Assembly (NCBI GenBank): GCA_031550525.1
Contig: JAVBON010000012.1
Span: 54,185 to 118,184, forward strand
Reading direction: 5' to 3'
Length of the DNA stretch: 64,000 nt
Source: WRHT01 sp031550525
GTDB lineage: Bacteria > Desulfobacterota > Desulfovibrionia > Desulfovibrionales > Desulfovibrionaceae
Part shown: positions 42,349 through 50,724 of the stretch, piece after piece
Position numbering within the stretch: position 1 is the first letter of the stretch
How the letters are laid out: every line of letters starts with the position of its first letter
The notes under the pieces: generated by a model
What the model was told of the DNA's origin: nothing
Database searches by the model: none
The model's input: only the letters and a program-made list of their open reading frames with translations
Translations under genes and position numbers: made by a program

Positions 42349-42406
42349 GAAATAATCACACTTTAGCGGCAGGCCGCGCCGCCTGCCGCTAAAGTGTGAT
42401 TATTTC
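42349..42406. terminator. perfect 26 bp hairpin between tag and lipoprotein gene
   Basis: Arms 42349-42374 and 42381-42406 are perfectly complementary over 26 bp with a CGCGCC loop. It is the longest perfect stem in the window. It separates two convergent genes and can terminate both. Confidence 0.8.
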
Positions 42407-42427
42407 CATCCTGCTGCCCGCATAAGG

Positions 42428-42970
42428 CTATTGCGCGGGCCTGTACACAAAAATAGAGTCAAGATTTTCGGCAAGTTCCGGAATTCTTTCTTTAACGAAT
42501 TTTTTCGCGGCCTCGCTATCGTTCTTCACCTCTTTATTGGTTGTCACGCGTTGCTGCACGCCTGCATAAAGATCTGGCATGCCGGGAGGCGGCGGCGTAG
42601 CGGCCCCGCTTACCCCAATGCTGATGTCGCCTACATAGGTAATTTTTCCGGCCTCCAGATTAACGGTGAACAGAGGCATGCCGTTGTTTGACAACGTGCT
42701 GCGGTGAGTTGAGGCGCTTGTGGCATAGTAGACACCCGGCTGTATTTTGCGCAAGGTGTACTCGCCCGGAGCCAAGTTAAATGTTTTGTCGTGGCTATAG
42801 CTGTACTGGCTCTCGCCGCTACGCTGAAAATAAAAGGTTTGGGCCGGGCTTTTACCTATAACATAAGCGAAAGAAGGGAGCACCCCCTCGTTTTTAAGCG
42901 AGGATTCCGTGGCCGTTACGCAACCGGAAATTAGCGCGGCGGCTATAAGCAAAAGTAATGTTTTCTTCAT
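42428..42970 (-). CDS. outer-membrane-type lipoprotein of unknown function
   Basis: 180 residues. A lipoprotein signal ends in LISGC (Cys17 after ATG 42970). The body is beta-rich, with FAYVIGKSPAQTFYFQR and LAPGEYTLRKIQPGVYY, resembling small lipoproteins that carry a carboxypeptidase-like or PEGA-like beta sandwich. A helical tail follows. I do not recognise a named family. A shorter lipoprotein with a comparable PAGKHNF-type strand occurs at 55.8 kb. It is a single gene, with tag convergent. Confidence 0.65.
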   Translation of the reverse strand: MKKTLLLLIAAALISGCVTATESSLKNEGVLPSFAYVIGKSPAQTFYFQRSGESQYSYSHDKTFNLAPGEYTLRKIQPGVYYATSASTHRSTLSNNGMPLFTVNLEAGKITYVGDISIGVSGAATPPPPGMPDLYAGVQQRVTTNKEVKNDSEAAKKFVKERIPELAENLDSIFVYRPAQ

Positions 42971-43110
42971 GCATACCATCCATTAATTGCTTGTGTTATA
43001 AGTAAAATTCTCCTTTTAACTCATTGTCTATTAGTTATCACGGCACTATGCCAGAGGCAATAGGCCGCGTATAAAAGCGCAATAGCCGGCACAAAACACC
43101 GGAGTTGAAT

Positions 43111-43188
43111 ATGAAGCGGCATAGGCTCTATTTTGAAGAGCTGCTAAAAATGGGATTAGTACCACAGTTTTTTGGGCAACGCCTTTAG
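43111..43188 (+). CDS. possible 25-residue peptide
   Basis: ATG 43111 is preceded by GGAG at 43101-43104 and opens a short frame MKRHRLYFEELLKMGLV... that stops at 43188. It is basic and helical. Only the ribosome site supports it, and the surrounding 414 bp spacer otherwise contains only a repeat and a terminator. Confidence 0.25.
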   Translation: MKRHRLYFEELLKMGLVPQFFGQRL

Positions 43189-43295
43189 TATAAGGCACTC
43201 GTTCAGTTTGAGCGCCGTTTTTTGCCCTCGGCCCGTAAAATATATCGGGTAATGGAGCGTCCGGCGTGTCATACCCTCATTTTATGGTATTTTAC

Positions 43296-43326
43296 CGCGT
43301 ATTGCTTGGAAACGGGCTGAAGCCGT
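43296..43326 (-). repeat. partial REP-like repeat on the minus strand
   Basis: Read on the minus strand, CGGCTTCAGCC is followed by CGTTTCCAAGCAATACGC. It resembles the 15.5 kb copy, which has CGGCTTCAGCC and then CATTACCAAGC. The match is gapped and only partial. Confidence 0.35.
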
Positions 43327-43360
43327 AAAAAAGCAGCCGCCCGCAAGGGCGGCTGCTTTT
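43327..43360 (-). terminator. terminator of the TRAP/hydroxy-acid operon
   Basis: AAAAGCAGCCGCCC (43329-43342) pairs perfectly with 43347-43360 around GCAA. On the minus strand it is followed by a run of T, 34 bp after the dctP stop. Confidence 0.85.
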
Positions 43361-43393
43361 AATCATCAATATTGGGCGCAGGCTAATACTTCA

Positions 43394-44473
43394 CTATTTC
43401 TTCACGCCCCATTTGCGCGGCCAGGTATAGCCGTACTGGGTGCAAAGCTCCTGAAAGCGATCAACTATGGCATAGCCGGGGTAGCCTTGGCCTTCCACTT
43501 CCTTGGCCCATTCGGCCGGAATGTCTTCTACTATGGAGGCCCAGTAGGCGCGCTCTTCAGGGGTGAGGTAGTAGAAGGATACGCCTTGGGCTTTCCAATC
43601 TTTCATAATCTTGTCAGACCATTGGGCCACAATGGTTTCTGCGGCTTTAAGCTCTATTTCCTTGCCGGCGTCCAGCATCATTTTCTGCACATCGGGCGGG
43701 AACTTTTCAAGGGTTTTCTTGTTTATCCACAAGTCGCCGAAGGTGCCCAACAGAGCGTCCACGCCCACAAAGTGGCGGGCCTGCTCGGACAGTTTAAAGG
43801 ACGATTGCAGGTCTATGGCCATAAGGTCCATTTCCACAACGCCGGTTTGCAGCATGGTATAGCGCTCTTGGCCGGGGGCCACCACGGGCACGGCCCCAAG
43901 TGGCTCGAACCAGCGGCCGAAGTAACGGCCTATAAGGGTTACTTTTTTGCCCTTAAGGTCTTCCAGCTTGTTGATGGGCGCCTTGGAGAGAATCTGGTAC
44001 ATGGCGCCGGGGGCCACCATTATGTTAACGGCATTATACTTGGCCAGATCGCGGGCGAATTCCGGAAATTCTTCCATCACCTGGCGTTTGGCCTTTACCA
44101 CCGTTACGGGGTCGGAGGGCCCGAAGGGGAACACGTACTCAAACTGGCCCAAAGGGAGCTTGCCGGGGGTGTAGTGCGCGTTGGTGCCCACCACGTCGGC
44201 CAGGCCTTTTTCAACCAGGCCGAGGTGCTCGGCAGGTTTGCCCATGGCGCCGCCCCAATAGGTGCGCCACTGAATTTTACCGCCCGAGCGTTTGGTAACC
44301 TCATCCATCCACATTTTATGGGCGGTGGAGATAAGGGATATTTCCGGAGGTGGCCATGCCGAGGCGAAGCGCAGGGTAACCGGCTTCATTTCCGCGGCCA
44401 CTGCAAGGGCGGACGCGCAGAACATCAAGGCGGACAGCATCAGGGTGATGATTCCAATACGGCGTTTTGTCAT
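43394..44473 (-). CDS. TRAP transporter solute-binding protein (DctP)
   Basis: 359 residues with a signal peptide (1-28). VTLRFASAWPPPEISLISTAHKMWMDEVTKRSGGKIQW and GAVPVVAPGQERYTMLQTGVVEMDL are typical of DctP receptors, periplasmic proteins that bind organic acids through an arginine salt bridge. In the usual KVR position this protein reads KVT, with arginines a few residues later (IGRYFGRW), so the ligand contact may differ. GGAG upstream of ATG 44473 fixes the start. It is the last gene of the operon, after dctQ and dctM, so the three form a complete transporter. Confidence 0.92.
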   Translation of the reverse strand: MTKRRIGIITLMLSALMFCASALAVAAEMKPVTLRFASAWPPPEISLISTAHKMWMDEVTKRSGGKIQWRTYWGGAMGKPAEHLGLVEKGLADVVGTNAHYTPGKLPLGQFEYVFPFGPSDPVTVVKAKRQVMEEFPEFARDLAKYNAVNIMVAPGAMYQILSKAPINKLEDLKGKKVTLIGRYFGRWFEPLGAVPVVAPGQERYTMLQTGVVEMDLMAIDLQSSFKLSEQARHFVGVDALLGTFGDLWINKKTLEKFPPDVQKMMLDAGKEIELKAAETIVAQWSDKIMKDWKAQGVSFYYLTPEERAYWASIVEDIPAEWAKEVEGQGYPGYAIVDRFQELCTQYGYTWPRKWGVKK

Positions 44474-44540
44474 AACTGTCTCCAGTAATGGGTTAAAGCG
44501 TTGGCTCAAAAGTTTACAAGCACCGTTCAAATATCACTAA

Positions 44541-45875
44541 TCAATAGAACTTCATCATCATATTGGGCAGGAAGGTGCTGATGGGCGGAATAAGCAGCAG
44601 CAGCACTATGGTAAGAATTACCGCCCCGAAAAACGGCGCCACGCCAATAAATATTTCTTCCAGGCTCACGTCGGGCTCGGCCACCGCATAGGCGCCGTAT
44701 ACGTTCAGGCCCACGGGCGGGGTCAACAGGCCCATTTCAATGGCCATTACCACCATAACCGCATACCAGATGGGGTCGGCGCCCATGGCGTTGATAATTG
44801 GGTTGAACACCGGCACTGTTATGCAGATCATCGAGAAGGAATCCAGAAAGCAGCCCAATATGGCGTACATAAGTATAATTACGGCCACCAGAGCGGTAAG
44901 AGGCATGTTAAGGCTGAGCACGGTCTCGGCCACCATGTCCGTAATGCCGGTAATAACCAGAAACTGCGAGAATACCGAAGCTCCGGCCATTACCAGAAAG
45001 ATCATGCAGGTGGTTCCGGCTGTCTCGTAAAACGAGGTACGGAACATTTCCCAAACATGCTTTGGGTTTTTCAGGTTACTGAGCAGAATGAGCACCATAA
45101 GCAAGGTTGAGGCCACTGCCGCCGCTTCGGTGGGGTTGAAAATGCCACCGAAAATGCCGCCGAAAATAACCAGAGCCAATACCCATATTTGCCAGAGGCC
45201 GGCAAAGGCCATAACCTTTTGCTTTACGGTGTATGTTTCCGTATTAATGCGCGTGGATATCAGGTTTTTGCGTTTACGGGCAATCACGTAAACCAAGATG
45301 CTGAAGAACAAGGCCAGCATAAGGCCGGGCGTAATGCCCGCAATAAGCAGTTTGCCTATGGATTCGCCCGACTGTATGCCGTACACCACCATAAGAATGC
45401 TGGGCGGTATGAGCATGCCGATCATGCCGGCTGAGGCGCATATGCCGTAAGCCAGCTTTTTTTCGTAGCCGTAGCGGCGCATTTCCGGCGCGCATATTTT
45501 GGCGAAAACTGATGCGGTAACCAGCGACGAGCCGCAAACCGTGCCAAAGGCAGTGCAACTGCCCACCGCCGATATGCCCAGCCCGCCGTTAATGCGGCCC
45601 ACCAGCATGTTCAGAGATTTGAACAGTTTTTCGCTTAGCCCTCCGGCGGAGGCTAAATACCCCATAAGCACGAACAGAGGTATTGTAACCAGATCGTAGG
45701 AGGCTATTTTATGATACATGGTTTCCATGGCAGAGCCGAAGGAAGCTTCAAAACCCACCAGAAAACCCATGCCAACCATACCGATAAGTACCAGCGATAC
45801 GCCTATTGGTATGCCGATAATCAGGGTGATGGCCAGTATGAGAATACCGAGAAAGCCGATGGTTGACGGTTCCAT
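44541..45875 (-). CDS. TRAP transporter large permease (DctM)
   Basis: 444 residues with about 12 helices. IGIPIGVSLVLIGMVGM, the GTVCGSSLVTASVFAKICAPEM segment, GMLIPPSILMVVYG and LLTPPVGLNVYGAYAVA are conserved DctM blocks. It couples ligand import to a sodium gradient. The ATG shares one base with the stop codon of dctQ (TAATG), so translation is coupled. No DctQ fusion. Confidence 0.94.
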   Translation of the reverse strand: MEPSTIGFLGILILAITLIIGIPIGVSLVLIGMVGMGFLVGFEASFGSAMETMYHKIASYDLVTIPLFVLMGYLASAGGLSEKLFKSLNMLVGRINGGLGISAVGSCTAFGTVCGSSLVTASVFAKICAPEMRRYGYEKKLAYGICASAGMIGMLIPPSILMVVYGIQSGESIGKLLIAGITPGLMLALFFSILVYVIARKRKNLISTRINTETYTVKQKVMAFAGLWQIWVLALVIFGGIFGGIFNPTEAAAVASTLLMVLILLSNLKNPKHVWEMFRTSFYETAGTTCMIFLVMAGASVFSQFLVITGITDMVAETVLSLNMPLTALVAVIILMYAILGCFLDSFSMICITVPVFNPIINAMGADPIWYAVMVVMAIEMGLLTPPVGLNVYGAYAVAEPDVSLEEIFIGVAPFFGAVILTIVLLLLIPPISTFLPNMMMKFY

Positions 45876-46396
45876 TATTTAGCCTCCTGCGGTTGCGAAG
45901 TCAGCTCGGCGGCGGCCAGCACAAAGGCCTGAAGGCCGAATATAAGCATGCCCAGCGGGGCGGCGAATTTGCCTATCCACCAGTACACGATAATAGGGGC
46001 CATCATAATTTCGTTTACGTCCCAGGAGACTTTGAATTCCAGCCAGGCGAACCAGGCCAGTATCAGGCAGATTGCGCCCGTTACCAGATAAGCCAGAACC
46101 AGCAGGGCGCTTTGTTTCTTTTTGCTGAGTCTGGTGGTTATAATCGTTACGCGCACGTGTTGCCCTATGGCCAAGGTAAAGGCGAAGGGCAAAAAGATTA
46201 CCCAGGCCTGCAGGAGCGAGCTTATTTCGACGCTGGCAGGCAGGGGGGCATTGAAGACATAACGGCGGAAAACGTCGTAGGTAAGCATTACGGCTGTTCC
46301 CACCAGCAGTACCGATGCGGTGAAGACAAGCGCCTTGTTGAGTTTGTTAAAGGCCTCAACAAGCGAGCGCACTACAGCGGAGTTGGAAGTTGACAT
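45875..46396 (-). CDS. TRAP transporter small permease (DctQ)
   Basis: 173 residues with four helices; the segment VMLTYDVFRRYVFNAPLPASVEISS and the later LAIGQHVRVTII are DctQ signatures. It forms the membrane complex with DctM. GGAGGT sits 8 nt before ATG 46396; the frame extending to 46564 has no support. It follows the cyclase gene by about 200 bp in the same operon. Confidence 0.9.
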   Translation of the reverse strand: MSTSNSAVVRSLVEAFNKLNKALVFTASVLLVGTAVMLTYDVFRRYVFNAPLPASVEISSLLQAWVIFLPFAFTLAIGQHVRVTIITTRLSKKKQSALLVLAYLVTGAICLILAWFAWLEFKVSWDVNEIMMAPIIVYWWIGKFAAPLGMLIFGLQAFVLAAAELTSQPQEAK

Positions 46397-46592
46397 TATT
46401 GTACCTCCGGTATGGGCCGACACTACTTGTGCCTGGGCTGGCCCGTTAATTCCATTCCAGCCGCAGTTTACGGGCGCACCACCCGTAAACTTGCCGCAAG
46501 AATATACGCCTAAGCGCAGCCTGAGTGTTTCAACCTCCACAGGCAGAAGAGGTTTTTTGGCCACGCCGGTTACACCGGCGCGGCTTATTTAA

Positions 46593-47291
46593 TTAGTCCT
46601 GCAAAATAGCCACGGCGCGCACTGGCGAGCCGGTGCCGCCGCGAATTTTGAGCGGTATGCCCGCGAAGATAAAGCGTTTGCCTACTACTTCCTTAAGGTT
46701 TGCCAAATTTTCGTAATGGGTTATCTGGCGCTCGGCGCACACGGTATGGCAAGGGTAGCTTTTGTCGTACCACATGTCCGGGCTGGTGCAGTCTATGCCG
46801 AAGTTTACCGCGCCCTGGTCCAGAATGAACTCGGTGGCGTCTTTGGTCAGGCCTGGGTGATCCGTCATATATTCCGGCTGGCCGTAAAAACGATCCCAAT
46901 GCGCGGTATAAAAGAGCACCGTGTCGCCTTTTTCAATCTTGAGGTTCCAGCGTTTAAGCTCGGCCTTGATTTTGTCGGCGTTAAACTGGGTTTTGCGCTC
47001 CACGTCGCTCACGTCTATGCAAATGGCCGGTGTAATGCACTTGGCCAGCGAGAGCTTGTCTATGGATTCAGCCTTGGGATCGCGCGAAAGGTGGCTTACG
47101 GCGTCAAGGTGGGTGGGGCCGTGGTCGCAGATAAGTATACCTTGGGTTTCATAAGAAAAACCGGTGCCGATCTGTTTTTTGCATTCTTCATGCGAAAGGT
47201 GGGTGAAAATAACTGTTTTAAGGTGTCCGGGGTAAACCGGCATGCCTTGGTAAATTTCCTGCGAAAGGTCTACAATCTTGCCTATTTTCAT
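46593..47291 (-). CDS. cyclase-family metal-dependent hydrolase (kynurenine formamidase-like fold)
   Basis: 232 residues. IVDLSQEIYQGMPVYPGH opens the fold and DHGPTHLDAVSH (56-67) is the metal-binding HxGTHxDxxxH motif of the family, here with Pro in place of the usual threonine-preceding residue. Relatives hydrolyse amides, esters or lactams and some are isatin hydrolases or polyketide cyclases. The reaction here is unknown; in this operon it might open a lactone or amide of the imported acid. AGGAGG precedes the ATG. It lies between the larA-like and dctQ genes. Confidence 0.82.
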   Translation of the reverse strand: MKIGKIVDLSQEIYQGMPVYPGHLKTVIFTHLSHEECKKQIGTGFSYETQGILICDHGPTHLDAVSHLSRDPKAESIDKLSLAKCITPAICIDVSDVERKTQFNADKIKAELKRWNLKIEKGDTVLFYTAHWDRFYGQPEYMTDHPGLTKDATEFILDQGAVNFGIDCTSPDMWYDKSYPCHTVCAERQITHYENLANLKEVVGKRFIFAGIPLKIRGGTGSPVRAVAILQD

Positions 47292-47453
47292 TTTGTCCTC
47301 CTGTATCAGGCTGAGTAGGGTACAATGCTATTTTGAGGCATTTGCGAAATTCGGTTTTTCCTATTGCTCGCTGGCCGTCCAGCGTTGGAACCTGAAAGTT
47401 TTACCGCCTTTAACAGTCTGTTATTATAGGTAAAAATCGATCTTAAACACCCC

Positions 47454-48704
47454 TTATGAGTTAACCACGGGCAGCGTGGAACCGCCTATGGGCATGACCA
47501 GTATTTTTGAGTCCGTCCCGCAAAGTTCCGTGGCTCTTTCAAGGGCCTGCTCCACCGAGGCGGCTGGCTCGAAGAAGAGGCTTTCCACAACTTCCTTACG
47601 CATTTCGGATACGCACAGCACTTTGGCCTTGCGCAGGGCCAGGGCGATGGCTGCTGCCTTATGCCCGCCCAGTTCGAAATTAACCTGAATATCGCGCACA
47701 ATCTGTTCAGGGCTTTCGGCATTTTTGATCCAGCGCTCAAAAGTTGCCGAGCCGTATTCTTCCTGACAGGCCGCCACCAGAATGATCACCCCGCCTTCGC
47801 GCACGGCAAAGCGGGCGTTGTCCAGCGCTTTTTGGGCCTGATACATGTTAATGTCTTTGGGGAAGCCGCCCGCGCTCACCAGCACTATGTCGGCGGCTTT
47901 TTCCAGCGTGAACTTATAAAGGCTGTCCAGATAGGCGCAGCCTTCGCGGTGGGCATCTATGCGATGCCCTGCCACGGCTTTGAGGATTTCTTTTTTAGGG
48001 CCGAGCACGACGTTTACAATGAAGTCTATGGGTAGAAAGACGCCAAGCTCTTCAATATCCGCGCGCACAGGGTTGTTTTTGAGGTTGCCGGTTTCCGCGC
48101 CGGGCTGAATCATCATGCGGTGGTTGGCCTGAATGGTTTTGGGCGTGGCTACGCCGGGCATGATGGCCTTGTCTCCGCCACTGTAACCGGCGAAGTAGTG
48201 GTATTCTATATTGCCAAGGCAGATGCGCCTGTCCGCCTCGGCCACGGGGCGGAATATTTCCAGCGGCGTGCCGCTGGATGTTGTGCCCACAAGCACCACG
48301 TCCGCCGGGTCGGAATCCAGACAAGCGTATTCCTTGTAAATATCTTCACCTACAAGTTTTTTCATCTCTTCTTCAGTATGCTTGCGGTGCGTGCCCAAGG
48401 CGAACACTATTGTGATATCGGACTTATCTATTCCTATTTCAGCCAATTCCGCAAGCAGGGGCGGCAATATTATATACGAAGGGCAGGGCCGGGTGATATC
48501 GCTGGTGACTATGGCAATTTTTTCGCCGGGCTTTACCAGCGCGCTCAGCCGGGGCGAGCCTATAGGGTTGCGCAGGGCTCTTTGCAGCTCGGCTGCCGGC
48601 TCCGGCACTGTGCCAACGTCTTCCGGCAGCAGTTGCCCGATAACCCTGACATCCGGCAATTCCACCGCTATTTTGCTTTTGCCCAATCCCAAACTGACTT
48701 GCAT
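47454..48704 (-). CDS. LarA-family nickel-pincer racemase/epimerase
   Basis: 416 residues. Residues matching the lactate racemase catalytic set are present: TSDITRP (Asp69, Arg72), GTHR (His106), EYHYFAGYSGGDKAI (His169, Lys179) and NHRMM (His195). LarA enzymes use a nickel-pincer nucleotide made by LarB, LarC and LarE, none of which is in this window. Known members racemise lactate, malate and other 2-hydroxyacids or epimerise sugar acids, so the family alone does not name the substrate. AGAGGT precedes the ATG. The neighbouring TRAP importer and divergent malic enzyme fit a 2-hydroxyacid such as D-malate, as an inference. Confidence 0.88.
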   Translation of the reverse strand: MQVSLGLGKSKIAVELPDVRVIGQLLPEDVGTVPEPAAELQRALRNPIGSPRLSALVKPGEKIAIVTSDITRPCPSYIILPPLLAELAEIGIDKSDITIVFALGTHRKHTEEEMKKLVGEDIYKEYACLDSDPADVVLVGTTSSGTPLEIFRPVAEADRRICLGNIEYHYFAGYSGGDKAIMPGVATPKTIQANHRMMIQPGAETGNLKNNPVRADIEELGVFLPIDFIVNVVLGPKKEILKAVAGHRIDAHREGCAYLDSLYKFTLEKAADIVLVSAGGFPKDINMYQAQKALDNARFAVREGGVIILVAACQEEYGSATFERWIKNAESPEQIVRDIQVNFELGGHKAAAIALALRKAKVLCVSEMRKEVVESLFFEPAASVEQALERATELCGTDSKILVMPIGGSTLPVVNS

Positions 48705-48725
48705 GTTCTACCTCTTGCTGGGTGT

Positions 48726-48750
48726 GGCCCCCGGCGCGACGCCGGGGGCC
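48726..48750 (-). other. intra-operon GC hairpin between racemase-fold and larA-like genes
   Basis: GGCCCCCGGC (48726-48735) pairs perfectly with 48741-48750 around a 5 nt loop. No U tract follows on the minus strand, so it is more likely an mRNA processing or stability element than a terminator. Confidence 0.6.
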
Positions 48751-48766
48751 GTGAAACGCTGATAAG

Positions 48767-49447
48767 TTATTTAAGGCCGAGCACGCCGCGAATCTGCTCA
48801 ACGCCGGTGCGGAAGCTGCACACAACCGGCACGCCCAAATCCTGCACTTTGGGCAGGAAGCGCATCATGCTGCCTTGGGCCAGCACTACGGCGTCGTATT
48901 CTTTGGCGGCTTTTTTCACGGTTTCCATAAGTATGGCGTCGTGTTTGTCGCGGTTGTTTTCTTTAAGCAGGGCGTCGTAGGCGCCTTCGGCAAAGCAGGC
49001 GGTAACGGTTACATCAGCGCCCATTTCTTTGGCGGTGGTTTCCACCAGGCGGGTGGATGGGCCCATGGTGGTATAGGCGGTGGCCACAACGGCCACTTTT
49101 TTACCGGCCTTCATGGCGGCTTTTACGGCTATAGCGCCCATGGGCTGGTCTACCTTCACATATGGTATGTGGATCATTTTGGCGGCTATGTCAGCCACCT
49201 CGCCAACGGTGGAGCACTGGTTGAGTATGCATTTGCAGCCGAGGGCTTCCAGTTCCACCGCGTATCTGCACATGCGGCGCACGATATCGGGCGTGGGTTT
49301 GCCGTTAGCCAAAGCTTCATTAAGCAGGCTGTCGTCGATGATGTTTACCATTTCCACTTCGGGCAGAATTTCCGCGAACAGGGCTTTCAGCTCCTCCACC
49401 GAGTAAAGAAAGGTGTGAATTACGCCAACTCTGATTTTACCAGCCAT
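48767..49447 (-). CDS. Asp/Glu-racemase-fold protein with a single catalytic cysteine
   Basis: 226 residues. The first catalytic position is intact (LNQCST, Cys78), but the second, normally a GC-T or GC-A motif, reads LAQGSMM (Gln191-Gly-Ser193). Two-cysteine members are racemases; members with one cysteine include arylmalonate decarboxylases and isomerases. I therefore doubt that it is a racemase. GGAG for its ATG lies within the last codons of the kinase gene upstream, so both are translated together. It probably acts on the imported compound or an intermediate; the reaction is unknown. Confidence 0.8.
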   Translation of the reverse strand: MAGKIRVGVIHTFLYSVEELKALFAEILPEVEMVNIIDDSLLNEALANGKPTPDIVRRMCRYAVELEALGCKCILNQCSTVGEVADIAAKMIHIPYVKVDQPMGAIAVKAAMKAGKKVAVVATAYTTMGPSTRLVETTAKEMGADVTVTACFAEGAYDALLKENNRDKHDAILMETVKKAAKEYDAVVLAQGSMMRFLPKVQDLGVPVVCSFRTGVEQIRGVLGLK

Positions 49448-49449
49448 GA

Positions 49450-50724
49450 TTATTTCTCCTGTGCGCGTCTGGCGGCGGCTTTGCGCATGGCCTTGATCAG
49501 GGGCATTTCTTCGCCCGAGAGGTAGTTGACCATTGCGCCGCCTGCCGTGCAGACGTGGTTGATTTTTGAGGTGTCGGTATACTTGGTTGCGGCGGTTACA
49601 CTGTCTCCGCCGCCCACCACGGTATACGCGGCGGTATTTTGCAGGGCCAGAAACAGCTCTTTGGTGCCGGCTTCAAACAGGGGGTTTTCGTACACGCCTG
49701 GGGGGCCGTTGACAAAAACGGTACCGGCGTTTTCAATTTCCTTTTTGTAGGCGGCGATGGTTTTGGAGCCGATGTCAAAGAGGTCTTTGTTAAGGGGCAG
49801 GGCGCTGATTGGTATTTCCACACGCTTGCCGTTCTCTTCAATAGCCAGGTCGACAGGCAGCTTTATTTTGTCGCCGTAAGCGGCCAGCAGCTTTTCAGCC
49901 TCTTTCACAAAAGGCTCGTAGTTGTTTTTGCGTATATGCGCCTTGGCGTTTTCGCCCAGGTCCACACCCTTGGCCCACAGCATGGTAAGGGCGGTGACGC
50001 CGCAGGTGAGTATGCTGTGCGCCGAGCCGTTGCCCAGCACCGCGCCCATCATGCCGTAAGCGTCGGTAATGCGGTTGCCGCCCAAGAGGAACACGGCCGG
50101 TTGCACCGGATGCTCCAGCACTGCGGAAAGTGCCGCCACTTCTTCAAACAGCAATAGCCCAGCCGCAGAGGGCAAAACCTCCTGAAAGGCCACCATGGAG
50201 GGCGAATTGCGGTGCGCCGCCGAAAAGCCGTCGTTTACGTAGGCATCGGCCAAGGGGGCGAGGCTGCGCAGAAGGTAGCAGTTAAGGTACGCTTCCGGTT
50301 CCACCTTCAAGGCGAATTCAAAAGCGGTTACTTCTTCCGCCAGGTAGCGCAGGTTGCCCAAGAGCACGGCTTCGCCGTTTTTAAGGGCCTTTACAGCCGC
50401 CTGGGCGGCCGGTCCGCACACGTCATCAAGATAAGGCACGGGCTTGCCCAACTCGCGGGCCATTACCAAAGCGTGCTCGGCCAGGGGAATAAGCGACTTG
50501 TAGTCTTGCGTATCGCCCTGGTGGGCTATAATGGCGAGCTTCGCGCCTTTATCCAGCAGGTATTTTACCGTGGGCATGCTTTTTACAATGCGGTTGTCAT
50601 TGCGCAGCTTGCCTGTGGCGGCATCGACCGGACAGTTTATATCAAGGCGCAAGATTACGGTCTTGCCCTTATAATCAAACTCCGTGATGGAGTTGATGCC
50701 GGTTTTGTTTACTTTTGCTTCCAT
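49450..50724 (-). CDS. archaeal-type phosphoglycerate kinase homologue with altered substrate patch
   Basis: 424 residues. RLDINCPVD (26-34), NDGFSAAHR (to Arg172), GDKIKLPVDLAIE and VNGPPGVYENPLF follow the archaeal PGK pattern rather than the bacterial one. Of the 3-phosphoglycerate patch, Arg45, His68, Arg126 and Arg172 are present, but the arginine of the H-x-G-R motif is Asp71 (AHQGD). The nucleotide-site GGAK reads GGNR (215-218). I infer ATP-dependent phosphorylation of a carboxylate other than 3-phosphoglycerate. The ATG at 50724 overlaps the GAPDH gene by 16 bases. Confidence 0.85.
   Translation of the reverse strand: MEAKVNKTGINSITEFDYKGKTVILRLDINCPVDAATGKLRNDNRIVKSMPTVKYLLDKGAKLAIIAHQGDTQDYKSLIPLAEHALVMARELGKPVPYLDDVCGPAAQAAVKALKNGEAVLLGNLRYLAEEVTAFEFALKVEPEAYLNCYLLRSLAPLADAYVNDGFSAAHRNSPSMVAFQEVLPSAAGLLLFEEVAALSAVLEHPVQPAVFLLGGNRITDAYGMMGAVLGNGSAHSILTCGVTALTMLWAKGVDLGENAKAHIRKNNYEPFVKEAEKLLAAYGDKIKLPVDLAIEENGKRVEIPISALPLNKDLFDIGSKTIAAYKKEIENAGTVFVNGPPGVYENPLFEAGTKELFLALQNTAAYTVVGGGDSVTAATKYTDTSKINHVCTAGGAMVNYLSGEEMPLIKAMRKAAARRAQEK

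Noticed and set aside
43487..44488. 333-codon plus-strand frame opposite dctP
   Set aside because: Shadow of the DctP gene; it has no ribosome site or family motif.
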